From assembly GCF_900108275.1 (NCBI RefSeq), contig NZ_FNVD01000009.1:1-64000 (forward strand): a stretch of 64,000 nt of DNA, given 5' to 3'. The position numbers were made by a program, and so were the translations under genes. The notes below the pieces were generated by a model. That model saw only the letters and a list, made by a program, of their open reading frames with translations. It had not been told where the DNA came from and did not search any database. Numbering within the stretch: position 1 is the stretch's first letter; each line of letters opens with the position of its first letter. This document shows, one piece after another, positions 7,579 through 17,154 of this stretch. Origin of the DNA: Jhaorihella thermophila. GTDB lineage: Bacteria > Pseudomonadota > Alphaproteobacteria > Rhodobacterales > Rhodobacteraceae.

Positions 7579-8493
7579 TCAGGCCAGTCGGGAAAACCGC
7601 GCCGAAACCGACAATTCCCCCTCTGGCGCAACGCGGTTTTTCCCCACGAGGTCAACGAGATGGGCAAAGACGTTCCGCTCGGCCGCGGGCAGCAGGGCGG
7701 CCGACACATCGGTGTAGATTCGGGCCGCCAGATCGCGGGCAGTGGCGGGCGCATCGGCGAGCGCATCGAGAATCGCCGCCTCGCGGTCCTCGCGGTGGCC
7801 GATGAGCCAGTCGAGCCGCTCGGCGGGCGCCTCGACCGGCGCGCCGTGGCCGGGGTGGAACACCTCCCAGGCCCGCGCGCGCAGCGCCCGGCACGAGGCC
7901 ATGAAATCCGTCAGATCCCCGTCAGGCGGAGATACCAGCGAACTCGCCCAGCCCATCACGTGATCGGCGGTGAAACACTGCCCCTCCCAGGCCAGGGCTA
8001 TGTGATTGCCCAGATGACCAGGCGTGTGGATCACCTCCAGCTCCCAGCCATCACCCGCGATTCGTTCGCCATGCGCCACGGTGACGTCGGGAGAAAATTC
8101 CGTGTCGATGCCTTCGCCCCCGCCGGCCAACCCGCCGCGGGCCAGCTGCTCCATCACCGCGCTGCGGCCCGCCGTCGGCCCGCCATAGGCCAGCACGGGC
8201 GCGCCGGTGCGCTGGGCCAGCAGACGGGCCAGCGGCGAGTGGTCCAGATGGGTATGCGTGACGATGATGTGGGAAATGCTCTGCCCCGGCTCCAGCGCGG
8301 CCAGGATCGCCTGCAGATGCGCCTCGATCGCCGGGCCGGGGTCGATCACGGCCAGCTCGCGCGTGCCCACCAGATAGGTATTGGTCCCGCGCCAGGTCAT
8401 GGGCGACGGGTTCGGGGCCACGATCCGTCGCAGGCCGGGGCCCAGATGCACCGCTTCGCCAGGGGTCGGGTCGAAATCCTCGGGGGCCTGCAT
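7579..8493 (-). CDS. MBL-fold hydrolase with C-terminal winged helix (LACTB2-like)
   Basis: A 304-residue metallo-beta-lactamase-fold protein. THTHLDH is the zinc-binding HxHxDH motif, followed by TPGHLGNH and FTADHVMG, and the C-terminal 60 residues (ILDALADAPATARDLAARIY onward) form the winged helix seen in LACTB2/glyoxalase II-like hydrolases. The substrate is not predictable; relatives act on RNA or thioesters. The ATG at 8493 was chosen because the residues upstream in the same frame are antisense to the histidine kinase region and lack family similarity. It is divergent from the EnvZ-like kinase. Confidence 0.85.
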   Translation of the reverse strand: MQAPEDFDPTPGEAVHLGPGLRRIVAPNPSPMTWRGTNTYLVGTRELAVIDPGPAIEAHLQAILAALEPGQSISHIIVTHTHLDHSPLARLLAQRTGAPVLAYGGPTAGRSAVMEQLARGGLAGGGEGIDTEFSPDVTVAHGERIAGDGWELEVIHTPGHLGNHIALAWEGQCFTADHVMGWASSLVSPPDGDLTDFMASCRALRARAWEVFHPGHGAPVEAPAERLDWLIGHREDREAAILDALADAPATARDLAARIYTDVSAALLPAAERNVFAHLVDLVGKNRVAPEGELSVSARFSRLA

Positions 8494-8520
8494 TTGTCGT
8501 TCCGCTCCTGTGTGCCGCGA

Positions 8521-8554
8521 AAACCGGTTTCGATTTCCTGTCCTGAGATATAGG
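8521..8554 (+). promoter_or_regulatory. Palindrome and TATAGG box in the MBL/kinase divergent spacer
   Basis: The 69-base spacer holds a perfect ten-base palindrome, AAACCGGTTT (8521-8530), and a -10-like TATAGG at 8549-8554, only eight bases before the kinase ATG. If used, the kinase transcript would have almost no leader. No good -35 was seen at the expected distance. Confidence 0.25.
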
Positions 8555-8562
8555 CTTAGCGC

Positions 8563-9882
8563 ATGTCTTTCACCTGGCTCAAACGATATATGCCGCGCAG
8601 CCTCTATGCCCGTGCGGCAATGATCCTGATCGTGCCCGTGCTGGCCTTGCAGGCGATCGTCACGGTCCGGTTCATCACCGACGATCTCAGGGGCGTCACC
8701 CGCCAGATGACGCTGACGGTTTCGCGCGAACTGCGCCTGCTGGCCGATCTGGCAGAAGGCGCGGGCAGCCCGCAGGAGGCGCTGGACCGGCTGGCGCCCT
8801 ATCTGCAGACGCTGAACATGGGCCTGCGCTTTGTTCCGCCCGATCAGGTGCCGGCCACGGACCGGATTCCGTGGTCCGACTATTCGGCCCGGATCGTGCG
8901 CGACACGCTGCGCGCGGAACTGCCGGAAACCCTGGCGGTCAGCTTCCTTGACAGCGGCAGGGTCAGCTTCTTTTTCCGCACCGATCTCGGACCGGCCGAG
9001 GTGTTCATCAGCCGGCGCCGCGTGACCGCCGCGACGCCGCACCAGTTGATCGTCGTCACCATTTCCTTCGGCCTGTTGCTGACCGGAATCGCCTATCTCT
9101 ATCTGCGCAACCAGCTGCGCCCCATCGCCAAGCTGGCCAAGGCCGCCGAGGCCTTCGGGCGGGGCCGGTCGGTCCCCTATACGCCTGCCGGGGCGACCGA
9201 GGTGCGCGCCGCGGGCAGCGCCTTTCTGGACATGCGCAACCGGATCGAGCGGCATATCGAACAGCGCACGCTGATGCTGTCGGGGGTCAGCCACGACCTG
9301 CGCACGCCGCTGACCCGTCTGCGGCTGGGCCTGTCCATGCTGGACGAGGACGACGCCCGGCCCCTGCTTCAGGACGTGGCCGAGATGGAGCGGCTGGTGG
9401 AGACCTTTCTCGATTTTGCCCGCGGCGCGGCCGAGGGCGAACCGGAAGAGACCGACCCGCATGACCTGGTCCGGCAGATCGTCGCCGATGCGCAGCGCGC
9501 CGGCAAGCCGGTCGAGATCGCCGAGCTGTCCGGCTCGGGCGCCCTGCCTCTGCGGCCGGTGGCGATCCGACGGGCGGTGGAGAACCTGCTGGACAACGCG
9601 GTGCGCTACGGCTCGCGCGCCGAACTGTCGGTCGCCCTGACCGACCGGTCCCTGCGCATCCGGGTCGAGGATGACGGCCCCGGCATCCCGCCCGAACAGC
9701 GGGCCGAGGCAGTCCGGCCATTCACCCGGCTGGATACGGCGCGCAACCAGAACAAGGGCAGCAGCGTCGGGCTGGGCATGGCGATCGCCATGGATGTGGC
9801 GCGAGCGCATGGCGGCACGCTGCGTCTGGGCGAAAGCGAACGGCTGGGGGGCCTGCGCGCCGATATCGTGATCGCGCGCTGA
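8563..9882 (+). CDS. Sensor histidine kinase, EnvZ-like
   Basis: A 439-residue inner-membrane kinase: transmembrane helix about residues 18-38, periplasmic loop to about 160, second helix about 161-182, HAMP linker, then the HisKA box SGVSHDLRTPLTRLRLGL with the phospho-acceptor His at residue 244, and an HATPase domain with an N box (ENLLDNAVRYG) and G1 box (VEDDGPGIP). This order is that of EnvZ-type osmosensors. Its response regulator is not next to it on either side, so it is either an orphan or was separated from its partner. ATG 8563 is the first good start. Confidence 0.85.
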   Translation: MSFTWLKRYMPRSLYARAAMILIVPVLALQAIVTVRFITDDLRGVTRQMTLTVSRELRLLADLAEGAGSPQEALDRLAPYLQTLNMGLRFVPPDQVPATDRIPWSDYSARIVRDTLRAELPETLAVSFLDSGRVSFFFRTDLGPAEVFISRRRVTAATPHQLIVVTISFGLLLTGIAYLYLRNQLRPIAKLAKAAEAFGRGRSVPYTPAGATEVRAAGSAFLDMRNRIERHIEQRTLMLSGVSHDLRTPLTRLRLGLSMLDEDDARPLLQDVAEMERLVETFLDFARGAAEGEPEETDPHDLVRQIVADAQRAGKPVEIAELSGSGALPLRPVAIRRAVENLLDNAVRYGSRAELSVALTDRSLRIRVEDDGPGIPPEQRAEAVRPFTRLDTARNQNKGSSVGLGMAIAMDVARAHGGTLRLGESERLGGLRADIVIAR

Positions 9883-9892
9883 CCGGCGGCCC

Positions 9893-10858
9893 TCAGTCCC
9901 GGCCCGCCACCGCCTGCCAGGCCGGAACGATCGCCTTTTGCGCAACCGGGATCAGCAGCAGCCCCAGCGCCAGCCCCAGCACGCCGTCCATCGCCGCCGT
10001 GGCCGTCCACTGGACTGCACCGCGCAGATCATCGGGGAACGGTGCCGCGGCGGCCACCGCCCAGTCGTGGATGTGATGGCCCAACCAGACAAAGCCCAGT
10101 TCCTCGAGCCCGTGCACGATGATCGACCCGCCGACCCACAGCATTGCCGCGGTGCCCACAACGGTCAGGATCTGCATGAATCGCGGCATCAGCCGCACCA
10201 GCCCGCGCCCAAGCGCGCGCGTGACCGCCAGCCGTCCGTTGGCAGCGAGAAACAGGCCGACATCGTCCGCCTTCACGATCAGCGCCACGCTGCCATAGAC
10301 GGCGACGGTGATGCCGACCGCCACCACCAGCAGCGCGGCAGCCTCCATCCAGATGGTGCTTTCGGGCAACGCGGCCAGCGCGATGGTCATGATCTCGGCC
10401 GACAGGATGAAATCGGTCTTGATCGCGCCGGCGGCCTTCTGCTCCTCCAGATGCGCGGGATCGCCGGGGATGTCCTCGGGCAGGATCGCGTGGGCCGCGT
10501 CATGGGGCACGAAGGCGTGCCAGATCTTCTCGGCGCCTTCAAAACACAGATAGGCCCCGCCCAGCATCAGCAAGGGCGCGATCAGCCAGGGCGCAAAGGC
10601 CGATAGGATCAGCGCGACCGGCAGCAGGATCACCAGCTTGTTGCGAAACGACCCCTTGGTGATCTTCCAGATGATCGGCAGCTCGCGGCTGGCCTCGAAC
10701 CCGTGGACGTATTTCGGCGTCACCGCGGCGTCGTCGATCACCGCGCCGGCGGCCTTGGCACCGGCCTTGGCCGCCTGCGATGCCACATCGTCCACCGACG
10801 CCGCCGCAACCTTGGCGATCCCCGCCACGTCGTCCAGCAATGCCAAAAGTCCGCTCAT
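9893..10858 (-). CDS. DUF808 family membrane protein (YedI-like)
   Basis: A 321-residue protein with the DUF808 pattern: the N-terminal MSGLLALLDDVAGIAKVAA and PKYVHGFEASRELPIIWKI segments, then several hydrophobic helices (about residues 75-95, 155-195, 220-245 and 285-310). Members of this family sit in the inner membrane; their function is unknown. The ATG at 10858 gives the conserved MSGLLALLDD start and is preferred over upstream in-frame codons. The stop lies 11 bases from the stop of the convergent kinase gene. Confidence 0.85.
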   Translation of the reverse strand: MSGLLALLDDVAGIAKVAAASVDDVASQAAKAGAKAAGAVIDDAAVTPKYVHGFEASRELPIIWKITKGSFRNKLVILLPVALILSAFAPWLIAPLLMLGGAYLCFEGAEKIWHAFVPHDAAHAILPEDIPGDPAHLEEQKAAGAIKTDFILSAEIMTIALAALPESTIWMEAAALLVVAVGITVAVYGSVALIVKADDVGLFLAANGRLAVTRALGRGLVRLMPRFMQILTVVGTAAMLWVGGSIIVHGLEELGFVWLGHHIHDWAVAAAAPFPDDLRGAVQWTATAAMDGVLGLALGLLLIPVAQKAIVPAWQAVAGRD

Positions 10859-10924
10859 CGCACCTACCCCTTGTTGCCGGGGGCAGGTTAGCGATTGGCG
10901 GCGGCGGCGCAAGACCGCGCAGGC

Positions 10925-11350
10925 TCAGCCGAAGAGACGACGGACATCCTCGGTAAAGGCCGCCTCGACCTGCTCCATCTCGCCCACCGACACATGCGCG
11001 CGAAGCGTCCGGAACACCGCGGCGATTGCTTCGGGCGCATCTCCCAGCGGGTCGGTCTCGAACGCCTTCTGAACCGCCTCTTCGAATTCCTCGGCCTTGC
11101 GGATGCGGGTCGGGGTCTTGGACGGGTTCCAGCCCTCGTAATAGATCCCCCGCACCAGCACCGGCAATTGCGCGCCCAGCTGCGCGGCCTCGTCCACGCT
11201 CAGATGGTCGCGCACCACATGCAGCACCGCCCGCAACAGCCGATAGGCGCGCTGCTTGTGCTCCCACCCGACCTGTTCGTCGATCTCGTTGACCCAGCGG
11301 TTCAGCTGATGTGCAGCATCGTCGATGATCTTCAATCCAAGTGCGCTCAT
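10925..11350 (-). CDS. DUF2267 domain protein
   Basis: A 141-residue, mostly helical protein of the DUF2267 family, whose members are found next to stress and low-oxygen genes. Recognisable segments are RAYRLLRAVLHVVRDHLSVDEAAQLGAQLP and VRGIYYEGW, read here in pieces. There is no signal peptide or membrane segment. ATG 11350 follows GGAGGATCGC. The gene is divergent from the HPF-cold-shock gene, and the shared spacer has two Crp/FNR-type boxes, so both may answer to oxygen. The biochemical role is unknown. Confidence 0.85.
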   Translation of the reverse strand: MSALGLKIIDDAAHQLNRWVNEIDEQVGWEHKQRAYRLLRAVLHVVRDHLSVDEAAQLGAQLPVLVRGIYYEGWNPSKTPTRIRKAEEFEEAVQKAFETDPLGDAPEAIAAVFRTLRAHVSVGEMEQVEAAFTEDVRRLFG

Positions 11351-11406
11351 GCGATCCTCCCATTCTTTCCGCGCAAACAGTCTGCAACCAGTCACCGCCG
11401 GATGCC

Positions 11407-11420
11407 TTGACCTGCGTCAT
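11407..11420 (+). promoter_or_regulatory. Crp/FNR-type box 1 (TTGAC-N4-GTCAT)
   Basis: TTGAC CTGC GTCAT is a dyad close to the TTGAC-N4-GTCAA form recognised by Crp/FNR-superfamily regulators such as FnrL or NnrR-type proteins. One terminal base departs from symmetry. It lies 84 bases before the HPF gene start and 57 bases from the start of the divergent DUF2267 gene. Confidence 0.5.
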
Positions 11421-11435
11421 GCGCCACCGAATCTG

Positions 11436-11449
11436 TTGATCAGGATCAT
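11436..11449 (+). promoter_or_regulatory. FNR-type box 2 (TTGAT-N4-ATCAT)
   Basis: TTGAT CAGG ATCAT matches the FNR consensus TTGAT-N4-ATCAA in nine of ten defined positions. Its centre is about 61 bases upstream of the HPF ATG and 29 bases from the centre of box 1. The deviation is the same last base (A to T) in both boxes. Confidence 0.6.
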
Positions 11450-11503
11450 GGCCCGCCTGCCCGCGCCGGGCAGTATGGGGACAGGAAAACAAGGAGAACG
11501 ATC

Positions 11504-12055
11504 ATGCAGGTTGAACCGCGCGTCGTCTTTCAGGGTTTCGACCCCCGTCCGGAAATCGAAGAGCTCGTCAGAGACAAGATCGCCAAGCTGGAACAATTCT
11601 ACGATCGCATCACCTCTTGCTCGGTCGCCGTGGAAAAGGACACCCGCAAGGGCCATCAGGGCCATCAATACAAGGTGACGATCCATGTGGACACGCCGAT
11701 CGGAGAGGTCGCGGTCTCCGGCAAGCCGGGCGACGTGAACGCGCACGAAGATCCCCGCGTGGCGATCCGCGATTCCTTTGACGCGGCCCGGCGGCAGATC
11801 GAGGATCTGGTGCGCAAGGCGGGCGGCGTGCATGTCAAGCGCCACCCCGAGCGCGTGCACGGCACCGTCGCCCGCCTGTTCCCGGACGAAGGCTATGGCT
11901 TCATCCGGATGGAGAATGGCGAAGAGGCCTATTTCCACCGCGACAGCATGGAAGGCAACGGCTGGGATCGGATCGACCTTGATGCACGGGTCACCTTCAC
12001 CGCGATGGATGGCGACAAGGGGCTCTATGCCGCCAACGTGACGGTGCGGGACTGA
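11504..12055 (+). CDS. HPF/RaiA ribosome-hibernation domain fused to cold-shock domain
   Basis: A 183-residue two-domain protein. Residues 1 to about 110 have the HPF/RaiA fold pattern (IEELVRDKIAKLEQFYDRI, then a YKVTIHVDTPIGEVAV strand pair), which binds the 30S decoding centre and idles ribosomes. Residues about 115-183 form a cold-shock domain with the RNA-binding GTVARLFPDEGYGFIRM segment and EEAYFHRD. It replaces the usual C-terminal dimerisation domain of long HPF. ATG 11504 follows AAGGAG. Two FNR-like boxes lie upstream, so expression under low oxygen is a fair inference. Confidence 0.85.
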   Translation: MQVEPRVVFQGFDPRPEIEELVRDKIAKLEQFYDRITSCSVAVEKDTRKGHQGHQYKVTIHVDTPIGEVAVSGKPGDVNAHEDPRVAIRDSFDAARRQIEDLVRKAGGVHVKRHPERVHGTVARLFPDEGYGFIRMENGEEAYFHRDSMEGNGWDRIDLDARVTFTAMDGDKGLYAANVTVRD

Positions 12056-12078
12056 GCGCGCACCGGTGGCGCGGCGCC

Positions 12079-12092
12079 CGTTTGCGCTAACG
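12079..12092 (+). promoter_or_regulatory. CceR-like operator 1 upstream of gap
   Basis: CGTTTGCGCTAACG agrees with TGTTAGCGCTAACA, the dyad bound by the LacI-family regulator CceR of Rhodobacter-type bacteria, at 11 of 14 positions. It lies 111 bases before the gap start and just after the HPF stop. Confidence 0.5.
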
Positions 12093-12097
12093 CGGCA

Positions 12098-12111
12098 TGT
12101 TTTCGCTAACA
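12098..12111 (+). promoter_or_regulatory. CceR-like operator 2 upstream of gap
   Basis: TGTTTTCGCTAACA agrees with TGTTAGCGCTAACA at 12 of 14 positions. Its centre is 19 bases from that of the first site, nearly two helical turns, so two dimers could bind the same DNA face. CceR controls central carbon genes including gap in related species. Confidence 0.6.
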
Positions 12112-12202
12112 CATTGGCACTGCGCCGCTTTCCCCCCTTTTGAACTCCGGCCGGGGCGGGTATATGGCGCCCGACCTTTCACCAGTCCGGAGTTCTGCGC
12201 TC

Positions 12203-13207
12203 ATGACCATCAATGTCGGCATCAATGGTTTCGGCCGGATCGGCCGCTGCACCCTGTCCCACATCGCAGCCAGCGGCCGCAATGACATCAAGGTGGTCAA
12301 GGCGAACGCGCCGGGCCCGCTGGAGACGCATGCGCATCTGCTGCGCTATGACAGCGTGCATGGCCGCTTTCCCGGCGAAATCCGCGTGGACGGCAACACG
12401 CTGGACCTGGGCCGCGGCCCGATCGAGATGATGTCCTCCTATGACCCGGCCGAGCTCGACTGGTCCGGCTGCGACGTGGTGCTGGAGTGCACCGGCAAGT
12501 TCAACGACGGCGAAAAGGCCAAGGTGCATCTGGACAACGGCGCCCGCGCGATCCTGTTCTCGGCCCCGGCCAAGAATGTGGAAAAGACCATCGTCTATGG
12601 CGTCAATGACGACCAGCTGGCGCGGGGCGACAGGCTGATCTCGAACGGCTCCTGCACCACCAACTGCCTGGCGCCGCTGGCAAAGGTGCTGGACGAAGGC
12701 ATCGGCATCGAACACGGCATCATGACCACGATCCACGCCTATACCGGCGACCAGCCGACGCTGGACCGCCGCCACAAGGATCTGTATCGCGCCCGCGCCG
12801 CGGCGATGTCGATGATCCCGACCACCACCGGCGCGGCCAAGGCGCTGGGCGAGGTGCTGCCGAACCTCAAGGGCCGGCTGGACGGCTCGGCCGTGCGGGT
12901 GCCCACGCCGAACGTGTCCTGCGTGGATCTGACCTTCCGCGCCGCCCGCACCGTGACGGCGGAAGAGGTGAACGAGGTCGTCCGCGCCGCCGCCGAAGGC
13001 CCGATGTCGCGGGTTCTGGGCTATGAGCCCGCGCCGCTGGTCTCCACCGACTTCAACCATACCGAGCAGAGCTCGATCTTTGCCCCGGATCAGACCCGCG
13101 TGGTCGATGGCCGCCTGGTGCGCGTTCTGGCCTGGTATGACAACGAATGGGGCTTTTCGGTGCGGATGGCCGACATGGCGGTGGCGATCGGCCGGATCAA
13201 CGCCTGA
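12203..13207 (+). CDS. gap: Glyceraldehyde-3-phosphate dehydrogenase
   Basis: A 334-residue GAPDH: NAD-binding INGFGRIGR at the N-terminus, catalytic Cys151 in SNGSCTTNC, and the C-terminal WYDNEWGFS block. It interconverts glyceraldehyde 3-phosphate and 1,3-bisphosphoglycerate in the cytoplasm. The start at ATG 12203 gives the family-typical MTINVGINGFG beginning; an upstream in-frame extension to 12140 has no similarity and would run through the regulatory region. A strong intrinsic terminator follows. Enolase lies 350 bases downstream on the other strand. Confidence 0.97.
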   Translation: MTINVGINGFGRIGRCTLSHIAASGRNDIKVVKANAPGPLETHAHLLRYDSVHGRFPGEIRVDGNTLDLGRGPIEMMSSYDPAELDWSGCDVVLECTGKFNDGEKAKVHLDNGARAILFSAPAKNVEKTIVYGVNDDQLARGDRLISNGSCTTNCLAPLAKVLDEGIGIEHGIMTTIHAYTGDQPTLDRRHKDLYRARAAAMSMIPTTTGAAKALGEVLPNLKGRLDGSAVRVPTPNVSCVDLTFRAARTVTAEEVNEVVRAAAEGPMSRVLGYEPAPLVSTDFNHTEQSSIFAPDQTRVVDGRLVRVLAWYDNEWGFSVRMADMAVAIGRINA

Positions 13208-13228
13208 CCGGCCGCCCCTTGAGAACCC

Positions 13229-13262
13229 GCGCCCGGATGGCTAAAGCTGTCCGGGCGTTTTT
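13229..13262 (+). terminator. Intrinsic terminator of gap
   Basis: A seven-pair stem, GCCCGGA (13231-13237) with TCCGGGC (13250-13256), is followed by a five-base T run (13258-13262). This is a classic rho-independent terminator 24 bases after the gap stop. Confidence 0.8.
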
Positions 13263-13285
13263 CGTCGCTGGCCGCGGGTTCCGAC

Positions 13286-13429
13286 ATGACTGACCGACTT
13301 GCCCTGTATCTTGGCCTGGCCATCTTCGCCGCGCTGGTGGGAGATCTGCTGCTGTTCGGCGCCGAACACCTGATCTTTCTGGGCAAGAAACTCACCGATC
13401 TGATCGAGTGGCTCGCCTTCTGGCGCTGA
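13286..13429 (+). CDS. 47-residue membrane protein downstream of gap
   Basis: A short frame from ATG 13286 to TGA 13427-13429 encodes MTDRLALYLGLAIFAALVGD at the start, then LLLFGAEHLIFLGKKL and a Trp-rich end (WLAFWR). One strong hydrophobic helix spans about residues 6-26. Similar tiny proteins occur after gap in Rhodobacterales. The function is unknown; it could be a small membrane regulator. No strong ribosome-binding site is visible. It lies after the gap terminator, so it must depend on read-through or its own promoter. Confidence 0.6.
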   Translation: MTDRLALYLGLAIFAALVGDLLLFGAEHLIFLGKKLTDLIEWLAFWR

Positions 13430-13491
13430 AACGCCGCGCGCGGCCCGCAGCATGGCCGCGACGGCCCGGTTACTTCTCGACAACGAAATTC

Positions 13492-13516
13492 GGCCCCACC
13501 CGTGGTCGGCGGGGCC
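13492..13516 (-). terminator. GC-rich hairpin after enolase
   Basis: GGCCCCACCCGTGGTCGGCGGGGCC folds into a stem of seven or more GC pairs about 40 bases past the enolase stop on the minus strand. Only a short T-containing tail follows, so termination is likely but not certain. Confidence 0.4.
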
Positions 13517-13555
13517 GTCCTGGCAATCGCAACGATCATTGCGCCTTGGCGATGG

Positions 13556-15771
<2,216 letters not shown>

Positions 15772-15899
15772 CGGTGCATCCTTTCCGCGTGATCGGTCCT
15801 GAGTGGATCGATTCGGCAGACCGGACAAGGGCACCCGGCGCATGGCAGGCATGCATCTGCGCATTGAACGAAACCGGCACGCGCTGCTAGGGCTTGCGC

Positions 15900-16943
15900 A
15901 TGACGGCTCCGCGGCTCCAACCTTCGCTCTCCGACACGGCGCGGGCCCTGGCCATCGGCGCGACCGGGGCGGGTCTGGCCTGGTCGGTTTCGGCGCCGGC
16001 GGCGATCCTGCTTGGGCCGGCGCTGCTGGTCAGCGCCGCCAGCCTGAGCGGTGTGCCGCTCGGCCTCCCACGCCCGGTGACAGAGCTCTGCTTCGTCATT
16101 CTCGGCCTCGGCATCGGCGCGGGTTTCGACACCCATGCGGGCGACGCGATCCTGCGCTGGCCGCTGGCCTTTCTGGTGCTGCTGCCGATGCTGGCCGCCA
16201 CGCTTTGGCTGGGGCGAACGGTGCTCGAACGCGGCTTCGCCTTCGACCGGCGCAGCGCAACGCTGTCCGCCGCCCCCGGACATCTGAGCTTCGTGCTCGG
16301 CCTCGCCGCCGACACCGGCGGCGATGTCGGCCGGGTCGCCGTGGTGCAAAGCATCCGGCTGCTGGCTCTGACGATCGCCGTGCCCGTCATCGCCCTGGCG
16401 ATGGGCTACCGCATGGACCCCGCGATGCTGCCCGCCTCCACGCCCGCCCCCTTGCCGACGCTGGCAGTTCTGGCGCTGCTTGGGGCGGGGGCCGGGCTGC
16501 TGCTCAGACGCACCGGTGCGCCCGCGCCGATGCTCTTGGGACCACTGTCCGTCTCGGCCGTGGGCCACGTCACCGATCTGGCGCCCGGCGCACCTCCACC
16601 CTGGGCCATCACCCCGGCCTTCATCGTTCTGGGCACCCTGATCGGAACGCGTTTCGCCGGCATGACGCTGGCCCAGTTGCGCGCCTGGCTTCTGGCGGGC
16701 CTGGCCGTCACGGCGATCGCCGCCGGCATGGCCGTCCTGGCCGCACTTCCCGTCGCACTCGCCTTGGGATTTCCACCTGCCCATGTCGTCGCCGCCTTCT
16801 CGCCGGGCGGTCTGGAAACCATGGTGGCCCTCGGCGCCGTCATGGGCGCAAGCCCCGGCTTCGTCGCGGCCTGCCACATGGTCCGTCTCGGCATCCTGAC
16901 CCTGCTGATTCCCCTGTCCCTCAACAGCCACGGGCGGCACTGA
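15900..16943 (+). CDS. AbrB-family membrane protein (old name: putative ammonia monooxygenase)
   Basis: A 347-residue protein with about ten membrane helices arranged as a duplicated AbrB unit: VTELCFVILGLGIGAGFD in the first half and FIVLGTLIGTRFAGMTLAQL in the second. A LSAAPGHLSFVLGLA segment and its second-half match SPGGLETMVALGAV are typical of PF05145. The family was once mislabelled ammonia monooxygenase; its members are transporter-like and the substrate is unknown. ATG 15900 is preferred to the TTG six bases upstream. It is convergent with der; a repeat element lies between. Confidence 0.8.
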   Translation: MTAPRLQPSLSDTARALAIGATGAGLAWSVSAPAAILLGPALLVSAASLSGVPLGLPRPVTELCFVILGLGIGAGFDTHAGDAILRWPLAFLVLLPMLAATLWLGRTVLERGFAFDRRSATLSAAPGHLSFVLGLAADTGGDVGRVAVVQSIRLLALTIAVPVIALAMGYRMDPAMLPASTPAPLPTLAVLALLGAGAGLLLRRTGAPAPMLLGPLSVSAVGHVTDLAPGAPPPWAITPAFIVLGTLIGTRFAGMTLAQLRAWLLAGLAVTAIAAGMAVLAALPVALALGFPPAHVVAAFSPGGLETMVALGAVMGASPGFVAACHMVRLGILTLLIPLSLNSHGRH

Positions 16944-16979
16944 ACGCCGTCGCGGACGGTTCAGCCCCGCCCCCTGCCC

Positions 16980-17031
16980 TTCATCTTGCCGAAAATACTC
17001 CGGGGAGCGCGAGGGGCAGAGCCCCTCGCAT
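16980..17031 (+). repeat. Dispersed AAATAC-core repeat with hairpin, copy 1
   Basis: The core TTCATCTTGCCGAAAATAC, then TCCGGGG, is followed by the palindrome GCGAGGGGC-AGA-GCCCCTCGC, a nine-pair hairpin, and a partial repeat of the AGCCCCTCGCA segment. It lies between convergent genes and probably helps end transcription in both directions. Confidence 0.7.
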
Positions 17032-17154
17032 AGCCCCTCGCATCTGCAATTGGCGCGCCTCCGGCGCGACGGCAGAACCCCTCGCAACACCAATGCGCGC
17101 ACCTGCGCCGGATTGGCCAGCTTGAAAAGCCGCCACCGCCGGTCACACGGCCCG

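Noticed and set aside
8494-9945. N-terminal extension of the MBL hydrolase frame to 788 residues
   Set aside because: The added part lies opposite the histidine kinase gene and has low-complexity composition; only the part from 8493 onward matches the family.
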